A stretch of DNA of 34,676 nucleotides, taken from a virus. Location: the IMG/VR virus record IMGVR_UViG_3300020463_000062, positions 1 to 34,676 of that record, one strand, 5' to 3'. Each line of letters starts with the position of its first letter. Position 1 is the first letter of the stretch. Below, in pieces: positions 1 through 7,592 of this stretch. The notes under the pieces were generated by a model. It had not been told where the DNA came from. It saw nothing but the letters and a program-made list of their open reading frames with translations, and made no database searches. Position numbers and translations under genes: made by a program.

Positions 1-1
1 A

Positions 2-784
2 GATGCAACCAATGGTAAGCCTTATGCGCAAGCATGGCTCAATTATGGTGTCAAAAGGTCTACAACAAAGCGTAGCATTATGACTATCTGTTATGGAAGT
101 ACCCGCTACAGTTGCACCGACTTTGTGAGAGAAGACTTGCAGAAGCGTAAAGACAAAGGCGAACCACATCCATTTATTGCAGATGAATTAAAACCTGCTG
201 TTTATTTAGCTGGTCTCATTTGGGATAGCATTGGTGACAACCTGCAGTCTGCCCGTGAGGGAATGGATTTCTTACAGGCTATTGCACGTGTTGTGTGCAA
301 AGACCAACTTCCTATCCATTGGATTAATCCTGTAGGCTTTCCTATCTGGCAATCATACCCGGAAGTAAGGTCAATGAGAGTAAAAGCTATGTTGATGGGT
401 GAGGTGATTAAGCCTCGAGTTAATACAGAGCTCGATACTACAGACAGAAGACGAATGGTAAACGGAGTTGCTGCAAACTTTGTGCACTCTTTAGATGCAG
501 CTTGTATGATGGTAACAGTTAATCTTGCGCAAGAAAAAGGAATACAAAACTTTTGCAATGTGCATGACAGCTTTGGCACTACAGCAGCAGACGTACAAAT
601 TCTAAATGAAACTTTACGTGATGCTTTTGTGAAAGTGTTTACTGAGAATGATGTGCTTGCAGATTTTAAAGATGGCATATCAAGATTAGTTCCAGAGAAG
701 CAACGTGATAAGTTACCTGAGCTACCACGCAAAGGTAAATTAAACATTGAGTTACTAAAGCAGAGTGAATTTTTCTTTGCTTAA
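2..784 (+). CDS. Phage single-subunit DNA-directed RNA polymerase, C-terminal part (T7 gp1-like)
   Basis: This is the C-terminal 260 codons of a T7-type RNA polymerase; the N-terminus lies before the window. The open frame runs from base 2, upstream of the first ATG at base 80. Visible fingers-domain motifs are WLNYGVKRSTTKRSIM followed by MTICYG, whose Tyr matches T7 Tyr639 (rNTP discrimination). The palm motif HDSFGT matches T7 His811-Asp812, a catalytic aspartate. NFVHSLDA precedes it, and the protein ends in FFFA, like the FAFA foot of T7 polymerase that reaches the active site. It would transcribe the middle and late genes. The next gene is SSB; no ligase gene intervenes as in T7. Family assignment is very secure; promoter specificity cannot be read here because the specificity loop region is only partly present. 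Confidence 0.97.
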   Translation, partial: DATNGKPYAQAWLNYGVKRSTTKRSIMTICYGSTRYSCTDFVREDLQKRKDKGEPHPFIADELKPAVYLAGLIWDSIGDNLQSAREGMDFLQAIARVVCKDQLPIHWINPVGFPIWQSYPEVRSMRVKAMLMGEVIKPRVNTELDTTDRRRMVNGVAANFVHSLDAACMMVTVNLAQEKGIQNFCNVHDSFGTTAADVQILNETLRDAFVKVFTENDVLADFKDGISRLVPEKQRDKLPELPRKGKLNIELLKQSEFFFA

Positions 785-874
785 AAGTGCTACCCGATAA
801 AGGATACATAAGTGCCCTTATATGAACGTAGAACATTTTTTCTGCGTTAATTTTAATATAAGGAGAATTATATC
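785..874 (+). promoter_or_regulatory. Intergenic control region between RNA polymerase and SSB genes
   Basis: This 90-base gap holds several small signals. A TACCCG core at 791-796, preceded by AAAAGTGC, resembles the core of the 22-base repeat at 9494 and 23899. A short hairpin ATAAG-TGCC-CTTAT lies at 808-821. A second hairpin at 825-848 pairs AACGTAGAA with TTCTGCGTT (one G-T pair) around a six-base loop, followed by an AT-rich stretch. A strong ribosome site, AAGGAG at 860-865, serves the TTG start at 875. The second hairpin could be a weak terminator or an RNA-processing site. A phage promoter here is inference. Confidence 0.4.
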
Positions 875-1486
875 TTGAAGAAAAACTACACAAAGATTGT
901 ATCAGGCGTTGGCATTAGTCAATATGCTTGGCTTACGCAACCTGATACAAGATTTGATGAAGTCGGACATTATAAAACTAATCTGATTTTGTCAGGTCAA
1001 GACGCTGATACACTTAAAGCAGCGATTAACGAAGAACTTACTAAAAGCATTGCTCTTGCTAAAGAGAAAGCTAAAGGTAAAAATATAAAAACTGCACCCA
1101 CGCCGTTTGAAGACGAGCTGGATGATGAGGGCAACCTCACCGGTGCAACAATTTTTAAATTTAAAACCAAAGCTCAAATCACAACCAAAGACGGGAAGAT
1201 AATTCCTAACAAGGTTGCAATCTTTGACTCTAAGGGAAACCCGATGGTCGATTGCAATGTTTGGTCTGGAAGTGAGATGAAAGTAAGTGCAGAACTCGTT
1301 CCATATTTTACTGCAATGGTTGGGGCTGGCGTGTCAATGAGACTACGAGCAGTTCAAATCACTAAATTAGTAGAAGGAGGAGCAGGCAATGCCAAAGGTT
1401 ACGGCTTCGGAGAAGAAGAAGGCTACCAGCAATCATTATCTGAAACGCCAGCAGATGAGGAGAGCCAGCAAGCCTTTGACTTCTAA
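875..1486 (+). CDS. Single-stranded DNA-binding protein (T7 gp2.5-like)
   Basis: This 203-aa protein is of T7 gp2.5 type, which coats ssDNA and contacts the replisome. The N-terminus (MKKNYTKIVSGVGISQYAWL) aligns with the T7 protein's start. A central TIFKFKTKAQ segment and the VPYFTAMVGAGVSMRLRAVQ segment match the OB-fold core of T7 (FKFK; VPYKWNTAVGASVKLQL). The C-terminus is acidic and ends in QAFDF; in T7 the acidic tail with a terminal Phe binds polymerase and helicase. The start codon is TTG, chosen because AAGGAG lies nine bases upstream and the N-terminus aligns there. The last 98 bases overlap the next gene in another frame. Confidence 0.9.
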   Translation: MKKNYTKIVSGVGISQYAWLTQPDTRFDEVGHYKTNLILSGQDADTLKAAINEELTKSIALAKEKAKGKNIKTAPTPFEDELDDEGNLTGATIFKFKTKAQITTKDGKIIPNKVAIFDSKGNPMVDCNVWSGSEMKVSAELVPYFTAMVGAGVSMRLRAVQITKLVEGGAGNAKGYGFGEEEGYQQSLSETPADEESQQAFDF

Positions 1487-1862
1487 GGAAGTCGGCCTGC
1501 GGTATGGATTTCGCTCTGGTTTAGAAGAGCGAATAGCTAACGAGTTAGAGACAGAGAGTGTCGAGTTTGAGTTTGAAGAGACTAAGTTGAAATATACTAA
1601 GCCTCAGAAAATACATACTTACACTCCTGACTTCTACCTACCCAAACAAAAACTTTTCATAGAAACAAAAGGACTGTTTACAAGTGCTGACCGCCAAAAG
1701 ATGCGCTTGGTTAAAGAACAGCATCCTGATTTAGACATCCGTTTCATATTCAGCAATTCAAACGCACGCATTAGTAAAAAGTCTACGACTACTTACGGGA
1801 TGTGGTGTGTGAAAAACAAGTTTCCTTTCGCTGACAAACACCTGCCGCAGGAGTGGTTATGA
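1389..1862 (+). CDS. Endonuclease I, Holliday-junction resolvase (T7 gp3-like)
   Basis: This 157-aa protein matches T7 endonuclease I, which resolves branched DNA and degrades host DNA. Catalytic residues are visible: E46 in FRSGLEE, D81 in TYTPDF, and E92 and K94 in FIETKGL (T7 E20, D55, E65, K67). EQHPDLDIRFIFSNS and a C-terminal FADKHLPQEWL also match. The N-terminus has about 25 extra basic residues before the conserved core. The ATG at 1389 has a GGAGGAG site eight bases upstream, but both lie inside the SSB gene, giving a 98-base overlap. The next in-frame ATG at 1455 would shorten the overlap but has no clear ribosome site. The end overlaps the amidase start (ATGA). Confidence 0.95.
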   Translation: MPKVTASEKKKATSNHYLKRQQMRRASKPLTSKEVGLRYGFRSGLEERIANELETESVEFEFEETKLKYTKPQKIHTYTPDFYLPKQKLFIETKGLFTSADRQKMRLVKEQHPDLDIRFIFSNSNARISKKSTTTYGMWCVKNKFPFADKHLPQEWL

Positions 1863-2290
1863 GTAATAAAAGATTGAGTACAAAATTTATTGTAGTTCAC
1901 TCTTCTCAAACAGTTCCTGCGGAAGACTTATCAGCTAAAGATGTTGATGCAATACATCGTAAAGATGGGTTGTTAAATATTGGTTATCACAAAATTATTA
2001 AACGTGATGGTTCAATTGAAGACGGAAGAGATATTGATACCTGCGGTGTCCACGTGGATGCCAAAGGAGATATATCTAATCAAAATTCTATTGGTATTTG
2101 TCTTATTGGAGGCAAGTCTCCTAATGGAGAACTTGATTGTAATTACACACTAGCTCAATACAAAGCCCTTGTTGGGCTGTTGGTTGAATTACAAGCTCAA
2201 TATGATAAAGTCAAAGTCATTAGTCACAGAGATGTGGCTGATACTGCTTGTCCTAATTTTGATATTTCAGAATTAGGTAAGTTTGTTTGA
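1859..2290 (+). CDS. N-acetylmuramoyl-L-alanine amidase (T7 lysozyme gp3.5-like)
   Basis: This 143-aa zinc amidase cuts the MurNAc-L-Ala bond; in T7 the same protein also binds and inhibits the phage RNA polymerase. Zinc ligands H14 (VVHSS), H123 (ISHRDV) and C131 (TACPNF) line up with T7 H17, H122 and C130, and Y43 (NIGYHKIIKRDG) with T7 Y46. T7 Lys128 is replaced by Thr129, a substitution known in peptidoglycan-recognition proteins that keep amidase activity. The ATG at 1859 is preferred over an in-frame GTG at 1853 because AGGAG (1849-1853) sits five bases before it and it forms an ATGA overlap with the endonuclease stop. Whether the polymerase-inhibiting role is kept cannot be judged from sequence. 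Confidence 0.94.
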   Translation: MSNKRLSTKFIVVHSSQTVPAEDLSAKDVDAIHRKDGLLNIGYHKIIKRDGSIEDGRDIDTCGVHVDAKGDISNQNSIGICLIGGKSPNGELDCNYTLAQYKALVGLLVELQAQYDKVKVISHRDVADTACPNFDISELGKFV

Positions 2291-2292
2291 TG

Positions 2293-2336
2293 GAGCTCAG
2301 GGTTATAACTTCGGTTAGCCATCCCTGAGCTCTTTT
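2293..2336 (+). terminator. Rho-independent-type terminator hairpin with UUCG tetraloop
   Basis: A perfect 10-bp stem, GAGCTCAGGG at 2293-2302 with CCCTGAGCTC at 2323-2332, encloses a second small stem TAAC-TTCG-GTTA (2306-2317) with a stable UUCG loop. TTTT follows at 2333-2336. It lies three bases after the amidase stop, and about 45 bases remain before the primase-helicase start. It could stop or attenuate transcription or be an RNase processing site. Confidence 0.75.
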
Positions 2337-2378
2337 AGTTTCTAGCCAAAATATTCCAGCCAAAAAATTTTATCAATT

Positions 2379-3956
2379 ATGACAGAAAGTAATTTTCTAT
2401 ATCACACAAACTGTGACGCTTGCGGAAGCAAGGATAACGTTGCGGTTTATGACGATGGACATACGTATTGCTTTGGATGTCAACACGTTACTCGGGAGAA
2501 TGAAGTGAATACACCACAAACAAATAATACAAAAGATTTAATACCTTTTGACGTAAATGAAATTGCGTCACGAAAAATAGATTTCAATACAGTACAAAAA
2601 TTTAACTACGGGACAGGCGCATACTTCGGTAGGCCTTGCCAAGTAGCAAACTATTATAACTCTGACAGAGAGTTAGTTGCGCAGAAGCTACGTTACCCTT
2701 CCAAAGAATTTCAATGGTTGGGTGATACAAAGCAGGCCACATTATTTGGTCAGCACTTATGGGGCAGCAAAGGCAAGATGGTTGTTATAACTGAAGGAGA
2801 GATTGATGCGCTGAGTGTATCAAAGCTTTGGAATAATAAGTTTCCTGTAGTGTCAGTTAAGACAGGAGCTGCTGGTGCAAAAAAAGATATTTCAAAAGAA
2901 TTAGAGTGGTTAGAGAATTTTGACAGCGTTGTTTTGTGTTTCGACCAAGACGATGCAGGCAAAAAGGCGGCAGCAGAGTGTGCTAGATTGTTCTCCCCTA
3001 ACAAGGCTAAGATATGTTCGCTGCCGCTTAAAGATGCAAACGAGATGATAGTATCTGGTAAGTTTAAAGAACTTACAGATTGTATTTGGTCAGCAAAACC
3101 ATACAGACCAGATGGAATAGTTTGTGGAACTGATATTTGGGAAACAATAAATACAGAAGATGAATATGTTACTGTTGATTATCCATTCCCAGCACTCAAT
3201 ATAAAAACACACGGCTTACGTAAAGGTGAGCTGGTTACAATTACAGCAGGTTCAGGTGTAGGTAAGAGTTCTTTTTGCCGACACGTTGCCCTGCATTTAT
3301 TACAAAAAGATTTTAAAGTTGGATACATAGCCCTAGAGGAAAGTATCAAACGAACATCACTCGGCATTATGGGAGTGAGCTTACATAAACCATTACATTT
3401 AACACGGGAAGGAATTGAAGAGGATGAGCTTCGAAATACCTACGATGCAACTGTGGGAAATGGGAACTTTTATTTGTATAATCATTTTGGTTCTACTGTT
3501 GCCGACAATCTCATCGCAAAGATTAGATATATGGCTAAGGCGTGCGCTTGTGATTACATTATTCTTGACCACTTGCACATGGCTCTTAGTAGTCTTGGCG
3601 ATGAACATACAAGTGATGAACGTAAACTCATTGACTATACCGTATCAGTTCTACGGACTTTAGTTGAAGAGACAGGTATAGGTTTAATATTGGTATCTCA
3701 TTTACGTAGAAGTGAAGGTGACAAAGGATGGGAAGATGGCAAGAGCGTTACAATGAATGCTCTTAGAGGTTCTGCATCAATTGGTCAGCTATCTGATTTA
3801 ATTATTTCAATGAACCGTGATTTACAGGCGGACGATAACACTACGACAGTTACTATTTTGAAAAATAGATTTAGTGGTGAGACAGGTCACGCTTGCAATC
3901 TGCATTTTGATTTAGAAACAGGATGTCTTACTGAAATAATACATGATGACTTCTAA
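2379..3956 (+). CDS. Primase-helicase (T7 gp4-like)
   Basis: This 525-aa bifunctional replication protein synthesises primers and unwinds the fork. The N-terminal zinc ribbon has ligands C12, C15, C31 and C34 (CDACG...CFGC). The TOPRIM primase core shows ITEGEID with E139, and CFDQDDAG with D189 and D191. The RecA-like helicase half carries Walker A GSGVGKSS (291-298), a Walker B-like YIILDHLHM, and VSHLRR near the arginine-finger region. The length is close to T7 gp4 (566 aa). The ATG at 2379 is the only start that keeps the zinc ribbon, but no Shine-Dalgarno site is visible before it; translation may be weak or helped by the upstream hairpin. No internal start giving a helicase-only form is obvious. 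Confidence 0.96.
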   Translation: MTESNFLYHTNCDACGSKDNVAVYDDGHTYCFGCQHVTRENEVNTPQTNNTKDLIPFDVNEIASRKIDFNTVQKFNYGTGAYFGRPCQVANYYNSDRELVAQKLRYPSKEFQWLGDTKQATLFGQHLWGSKGKMVVITEGEIDALSVSKLWNNKFPVVSVKTGAAGAKKDISKELEWLENFDSVVLCFDQDDAGKKAAAECARLFSPNKAKICSLPLKDANEMIVSGKFKELTDCIWSAKPYRPDGIVCGTDIWETINTEDEYVTVDYPFPALNIKTHGLRKGELVTITAGSGVGKSSFCRHVALHLLQKDFKVGYIALEESIKRTSLGIMGVSLHKPLHLTREGIEEDELRNTYDATVGNGNFYLYNHFGSTVADNLIAKIRYMAKACACDYIILDHLHMALSSLGDEHTSDERKLIDYTVSVLRTLVEETGIGLILVSHLRRSEGDKGWEDGKSVTMNALRGSASIGQLSDLIISMNRDLQADDNTTTVTILKNRFSGETGHACNLHFDLETGCLTEIIHDDF

Positions 3957-4152
3957 AATTGATGCACCAGAATGGACTACAATAGTAATGGATGCCATTG
4001 CGCAAGCAGAACGATACCCAAATAAAGAAGTTATCATTCACGTTGCTACAGACGAAGCATACCACATTATAGATGAGGCAGTTTTTGCCCTTATGACAAC
4101 TGGCAATGAAGCCGCTTGGCGCATTGTCCTACAACAACACACATTACATTAG
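3943..4152 (+). CDS. Small protein of unknown function between helicase and polymerase
   Basis: This 69-aa protein is not one I recognise. It overlaps the end of the primase-helicase gene by 14 bases and ends seven bases before the next gene, so it is probably translated by coupling. Two adjacent ATGs at 3943 and 3946 are possible starts. The sequence is slightly acidic, with no signal peptide, membrane segment or cysteines; the central segment (VIIHVATDEAYHIIDEAVFA) looks like a strand followed by a helix. Its place in the replication cluster suggests an accessory role in DNA metabolism, but nothing in the sequence proves that. Confidence 0.7.
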   Translation: MMTSKIDAPEWTTIVMDAIAQAERYPNKEVIIHVATDEAYHIIDEAVFALMTTGNEAAWRIVLQQHTLH

Positions 4153-4158
4153 GAGATT

Positions 4159-4491
4159 ATGACAAAAGTAAAATTACCAGACACTATAGATGTGTCTTAT
4201 CACACCCTACAGGTGGTGCTTTTAGACCCAGACATTGCTCTTGAGGTTGGCGACCAGCAAGGAAGCTACGCATCAAGAGAGCAAAAGATATATTTGGATA
4301 GAAGCATTATTGAAGAGGGAGGCGATAGAGCTCTTAGTCTTTTGCTGCATGAGGTAGGCCATGCCATTTATTACATATTCAATCTTAAAGATAGAGAAGA
4401 AGAACCAACAGTAGATAGCTTTGCTAATGGTTACACAGAAGTAATGAAGAGAAACCCCAAACTTATGAAATGGATGACCCAACAGGTATGA
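4159..4491 (+). CDS. Putative zincin-like metallopeptidase with HEVGH motif
   Basis: This 110-aa protein carries LLLHEVGHAIYYIFNL, a classic HExxH zinc-binding helix (H64, E65, H68). An acidic stretch follows (REEEPTVDSF, 79-88) that could give the third ligand, and then a C-terminal FANGYTEVMKRNPKLMKWM. Similar short phage proteins with HEV.HAI and a late NP..(L/M).W(M/I) pattern are, from memory, common in tailed phages and are sometimes labelled ImmA/IrrE-like; the substrate is unknown. The ribosome site TAGGAGATT sits just upstream of ATG 4159. The stop overlaps the DNA polymerase start (ATGA), so the two are coupled. Peptidase activity is inference; a structural role with a bound metal is possible. 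Confidence 0.7.
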   Translation: MTKVKLPDTIDVSYHTLQVVLLDPDIALEVGDQQGSYASREQKIYLDRSIIEEGGDRALSLLLHEVGHAIYYIFNLKDREEEPTVDSFANGYTEVMKRNPKLMKWMTQQV

Positions 4492-6215
4492 GATTAGTTT
4501 TCGATTTAGAATCTGATGGGTTATTAGAGGAGGTCAGCAAGGTTCATTGCATTGTAATCAAGAACCTCGATACAAATGAGGTTATCAATTTAAAAATAAA
4601 TAAAGCAATGGAGATGCTGGCCTCTGCAGATTTAATTATAGGTCACAACATTATTAAGTATGATATTCCTGTATTACAAAAGCTGTACGGGTTTAGAACA
4701 GAAGCAAAAATATTTGATACAATAGTTGCTGCTCGCTTATTTTATCCTGACATAAGAGATAGAGATTTTCGTAAGCCAGACTTTCCTAAGAATATGATTG
4801 GTCGTCACAGCCTAGAGGCTTGGGGGCATCGCATTGGTAATTACAAAGGACAGATAGTTACTGATTGGAAAGAGTTTACAAAAGAAATGCTACAGTATTG
4901 CATTCAAGATGTAGAAGTAACAGCTACACTTTACAACATACTTACACAAACAAAACAACCTGACGCTCTTGACCTTGAACATAAGGTTGCACAAATAATA
5001 TTTAGACAAGAACAGCACGGGTTTTATTTTGATAGAGCTGCCGGTGAAAAATTATTCAGTACATTAAATACACGCAGATTAGAACTAGAGGATGAATTAC
5101 AAAATATTTTTCCTCCAATTGTAGAGCGTACAAAATTCATACCAAAAGTTAATAATAAAACCAGGGGCTACGTTAAAGGTGTTCCTTACATGAAACTAAA
5201 AAAGGTTACGTTCAATCCATCAAGTCGTATGCACATAGCAGACAGACTAAAAGCTAAATACGATTGGACACCTGCAGAATTTACACCTGACGGAAAACCA
5301 AAAGTTGATGAAACAGTTTTAGAGAAACTGAAATATCCTGAAGCAAAAATTTTAAGTGAACATTTCTTAATTGAAAAACGTATTGCACAATTAGCAGTAG
5401 GTGCTCAAGCTTGGTTGAAGCAAGAACGAAATGGTCGCATACACGGCAACTGTAATACTAATTCTACAGTTACAGGTCGTGCCTCCCATACACATCCAAA
5501 CTTAGGACAAGTTCCAAGCATTCATAAAACTTATGGTAAGGAGTGCCGTCAATTATTTAGAGCTACTCCGGGCAAGAAGATGGTTGGTATTGATATATCA
5601 GGCTTAGAGGTTCGTATGCTTGCACACTATTTAGCTAAGTATGATGCGGGAGACTACACCGATGTTGTTCTGAATGGTGACATCCACACCAACACTCAAG
5701 AACTTGCAGGCCTTGAGAGTAGGGACATTGCAAAAAGATTTTACTACTGCTTTCTTTATGGAGGTGGTGTCAAAAAGATAGCGCAAGTAACAGGCAAGAA
5801 AGTTGGAGAAGCTTCTAAAATTAAAACAAGGTTCTTAAATAATTTACCTGCATTAAATAAACTTATTACGGACGTACAAAGAGCTTCCACTAGAGGTTAC
5901 ATAGTTGGCCTTGATGGACGACACGTAAAAGTACGTTCACAACACTCAGCACTTAATACGTTATTGCAATCAAGTGGTGCAATTGTATGTAAGCAATGGC
6001 TTGTCGAGTTTGATAAAAACATAAAACGATTACCAGATGTTCAACAAGTTGTATGGGTTCACGATGAAATACAAGTTGAGTGTGATGCAGATGATGCTGA
6101 AACAGTAGGACAGCTTGCAGTAGATGCAATTCAAAATACAGGTATGCACTTTAAATTAAGGATACCACTAACAGGGGAATATAAAGTTGGCGAGAGTTGG
6201 GCTGACACACATTGA
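4488..6215 (+). CDS. DNA polymerase, family A with 3'-5' exonuclease (T7 gp5-like)
   Basis: This 575-aa replicative polymerase starts MRLVFDLESDGL, which gives exonuclease residues D6 and E8; D59 (HNIIKYD) and YCIQD (Y137, D141) complete the exonuclease site. Polymerase motif A is GIDISGLEVRML (D369), motif B is RDIAKRFYYCFLYGGG (R412, K416 and Y420, matching T7 R518, K522 and Tyr526), and motif C is VVWVHDEIQ (D526, E527). T7 gp5 has 704 residues; much of the shortfall is in the thumb insertion that binds thioredoxin in T7, here only about 37 residues (roughly 205-242). ATG 4488 is preferred because it makes an ATGA overlap and fits the T7 N-terminus; an in-frame ATG at 4470 would add six residues. 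Confidence 0.96.
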   Translation: MRLVFDLESDGLLEEVSKVHCIVIKNLDTNEVINLKINKAMEMLASADLIIGHNIIKYDIPVLQKLYGFRTEAKIFDTIVAARLFYPDIRDRDFRKPDFPKNMIGRHSLEAWGHRIGNYKGQIVTDWKEFTKEMLQYCIQDVEVTATLYNILTQTKQPDALDLEHKVAQIIFRQEQHGFYFDRAAGEKLFSTLNTRRLELEDELQNIFPPIVERTKFIPKVNNKTRGYVKGVPYMKLKKVTFNPSSRMHIADRLKAKYDWTPAEFTPDGKPKVDETVLEKLKYPEAKILSEHFLIEKRIAQLAVGAQAWLKQERNGRIHGNCNTNSTVTGRASHTHPNLGQVPSIHKTYGKECRQLFRATPGKKMVGIDISGLEVRMLAHYLAKYDAGDYTDVVLNGDIHTNTQELAGLESRDIAKRFYYCFLYGGGVKKIAQVTGKKVGEASKIKTRFLNNLPALNKLITDVQRASTRGYIVGLDGRHVKVRSQHSALNTLLQSSGAIVCKQWLVEFDKNIKRLPDVQQVVWVHDEIQVECDADDAETVGQLAVDAIQNTGMHFKLRIPLTGEYKVGESWADTH

Positions 6216-6607
6216 AAAATTCTAAATTCGACTTGGACTTGGCTTATGGTCAAGACCGAGAGAAACGTGTTGCTGCCATCTTTGACACCGACAAGTTTAA
6301 AGTTGAGGTCAAGACCGAAAGGGACTGGTGGTATAAGACAGGCAACATTGCAATAGAAGTTGAGAGTTATGGTAAGCCGTCAGGTATATCAGTAACTGAA
6401 GCAGACTATTGGGTTCACATACTTGCTGATGGTCAAAAAGATTATTGTCGTTTGATATTTGATACCGACACAATCCGCACATTAACAAAAAATTATTATC
6501 ACACATTGAAAAATGTTGGTGATGGCAAAAGGTCAAAAGTTGTTTTGATACCTCTTGCTGAAATCTTTCACAAATCAAACTTAACCAAAGGAGAAACAAA
6601 CGAATGA
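6212..6607 (+). CDS. Putative PD-(D/E)xK-type nuclease
   Basis: This 131-aa protein sits between polymerase and exonuclease genes. Its start is a TTG overlapping the polymerase stop (TTGA); no ATG occurs in the N-terminal part. E17 (QDREKRV), a downstream acidic patch, and KVEVKTERD (E32, K34) fit an E...(D)...ExK nuclease core. The stretch GNIAIEVESYGKPSGISVTE followed by ADYW recalls a phage nuclease or resolvase family with 'iEyesrGkpSGI.tT.AD.w'. The substrate may be branched or host DNA, which would duplicate part of the endonuclease I role. Assignment rests on motif reading only; a non-catalytic DNA-binding protein is possible. It ends inside the next gene's start region (four-base overlap). 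Confidence 0.6.
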   Translation: MKNSKFDLDLAYGQDREKRVAAIFDTDKFKVEVKTERDWWYKTGNIAIEVESYGKPSGISVTEADYWVHILADGQKDYCRLIFDTDTIRTLTKNYYHTLKNVGDGKRSKVVLIPLAEIFHKSNLTKGETNE

Positions 6608-7347
6608 GAACACTATTAATAGATGGTGATATTCTTATTTACAAAATTGCTACCAAAAATGAAATACCTACTCATTGGGGAGATGGGTTATGGACGTTGC
6701 ATTGCGATGAAAATATTTGTAAAGCAGAAGTCGATAATCAAATACAGGAACTACAAGAAAATCTAAAAGCAGATAAATACATTGTTGCCCTAACTGATAA
6801 GTCAAACTTCCGTAAAGACATCTTACCCAGCTACAAAGACAACAGAAAACAAAAGCGTAAACCTATGCTGCTGCCTACACTAAGGCAGTATTGTTTTGAT
6901 AAGCATAGCGCAGTTGTAATGGAAGGCCTTGAAGCAGATGATGTACTTGGTATTTTATCTACCGAACCTACCAATGATGAAAAGATTATTGTCTCAATAG
7001 ACAAAGACCTCTTACAAATACCCGGGAAGATTTCTAAAGATGGCGTAACTATAGACGAAGTGTCATCTCAAGAAGCCGACTATTGGCACATGATGCAGAC
7101 CCTATGTGGTGACGCTACAGATGGATATTCTGGATGCCCTCAAGTTGGTGTGAAGACCGCTCAAAAGATTTTAGGAGACCACATTAACGTTCCCCTCTTA
7201 GACCTATGGCAACGTGCCTTAGCTGCATACGCAAAAGTTGGTTACTCAACTGACGAAGCACTAGCCCAAGCAAGGGTCGCAAGAATTTTAAGACATAACG
7301 ATTACGACAGAGATACAGGAGGTATTAAACTATGGCGGATAGCGTAA
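6604..7347 (+). CDS. 5'-3' exonuclease, FEN/5'-nuclease family (T7 gp6-like)
   Basis: This 247-aa 5' nuclease would remove RNA primers and degrade host DNA. The N-terminal LLIDGDILIYK supplies the first metal aspartates. KDNRKQKRKP matches the T7 KANRKAVKKP arch region. LEADDVLG and IVSIDKDLLQIPG give further acidic residues. CGDATDGYSGCPQVGVKTA is the helix-hairpin-helix region (T7 KGDITDGYSGIAGWG). The C-terminus ARILRHNDYD...IKLWR matches T7 ARILRFNEY. It is shorter than T7 gp6 (300 aa). AAAGGAG lies close upstream of ATG 6604. It overlaps the DUF3310-like gene by 16 bases. Confidence 0.93.
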   Translation: MRTLLIDGDILIYKIATKNEIPTHWGDGLWTLHCDENICKAEVDNQIQELQENLKADKYIVALTDKSNFRKDILPSYKDNRKQKRKPMLLPTLRQYCFDKHSAVVMEGLEADDVLGILSTEPTNDEKIIVSIDKDLLQIPGKISKDGVTIDEVSSQEADYWHMMQTLCGDATDGYSGCPQVGVKTAQKILGDHINVPLLDLWQRALAAYAKVGYSTDEALAQARVARILRHNDYDRDTGGIKLWRIA

Positions 7348-7592
7348 AGAAACCAGCGCACTATTTTAGATACAAAATAGAACCTATTACTTTCATTATG
7401 CAGAATGACGTTCCCTATGCGGAAGCCAACGCCATTAAGTATTTAATGAGATGGAGATACAAACACAAACATAGAGCTGGTCAAATACAAGACTTACAGA
7501 AAGCAAAACAATACATAGATTTGCTTTTGGAAAAAGAAACAGCAGAGGACGATAAGCAACTTAGCTTTCGCTTTGGTGACAAAGATGAATAA
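7332..7592 (+). CDS. DUF3310-like small phage protein
   Basis: This 86-aa protein has the DUF3310 pattern: an N-terminal KKPAHYF, EPITFIMQNDVPYAEANAIK, YLMRWRYKHK, then DLQKAKQYIDLLLEK. Such proteins occur in many tailed phages and are sometimes labelled nucleotide kinase, but no Walker motif is present and the function is not established. AGGAGG about eight bases before ATG 7332 is a strong ribosome site. The gene overlaps the exonuclease by 16 bases and the reductase by 8. Its position next to the reductase fits a role in nucleotide metabolism, but this is inference. Confidence 0.8.
   Translation: MADSVKKPAHYFRYKIEPITFIMQNDVPYAEANAIKYLMRWRYKHKHRAGQIQDLQKAKQYIDLLLEKETAEDDKQLSFRFGDKDE

Noticed and set aside
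202-747. Minus-strand frame of 181 codons inside the RNA polymerase gene
   Set aside because: It lies wholly within a securely identified gene, has no start signal, and its product resembles nothing known to me.
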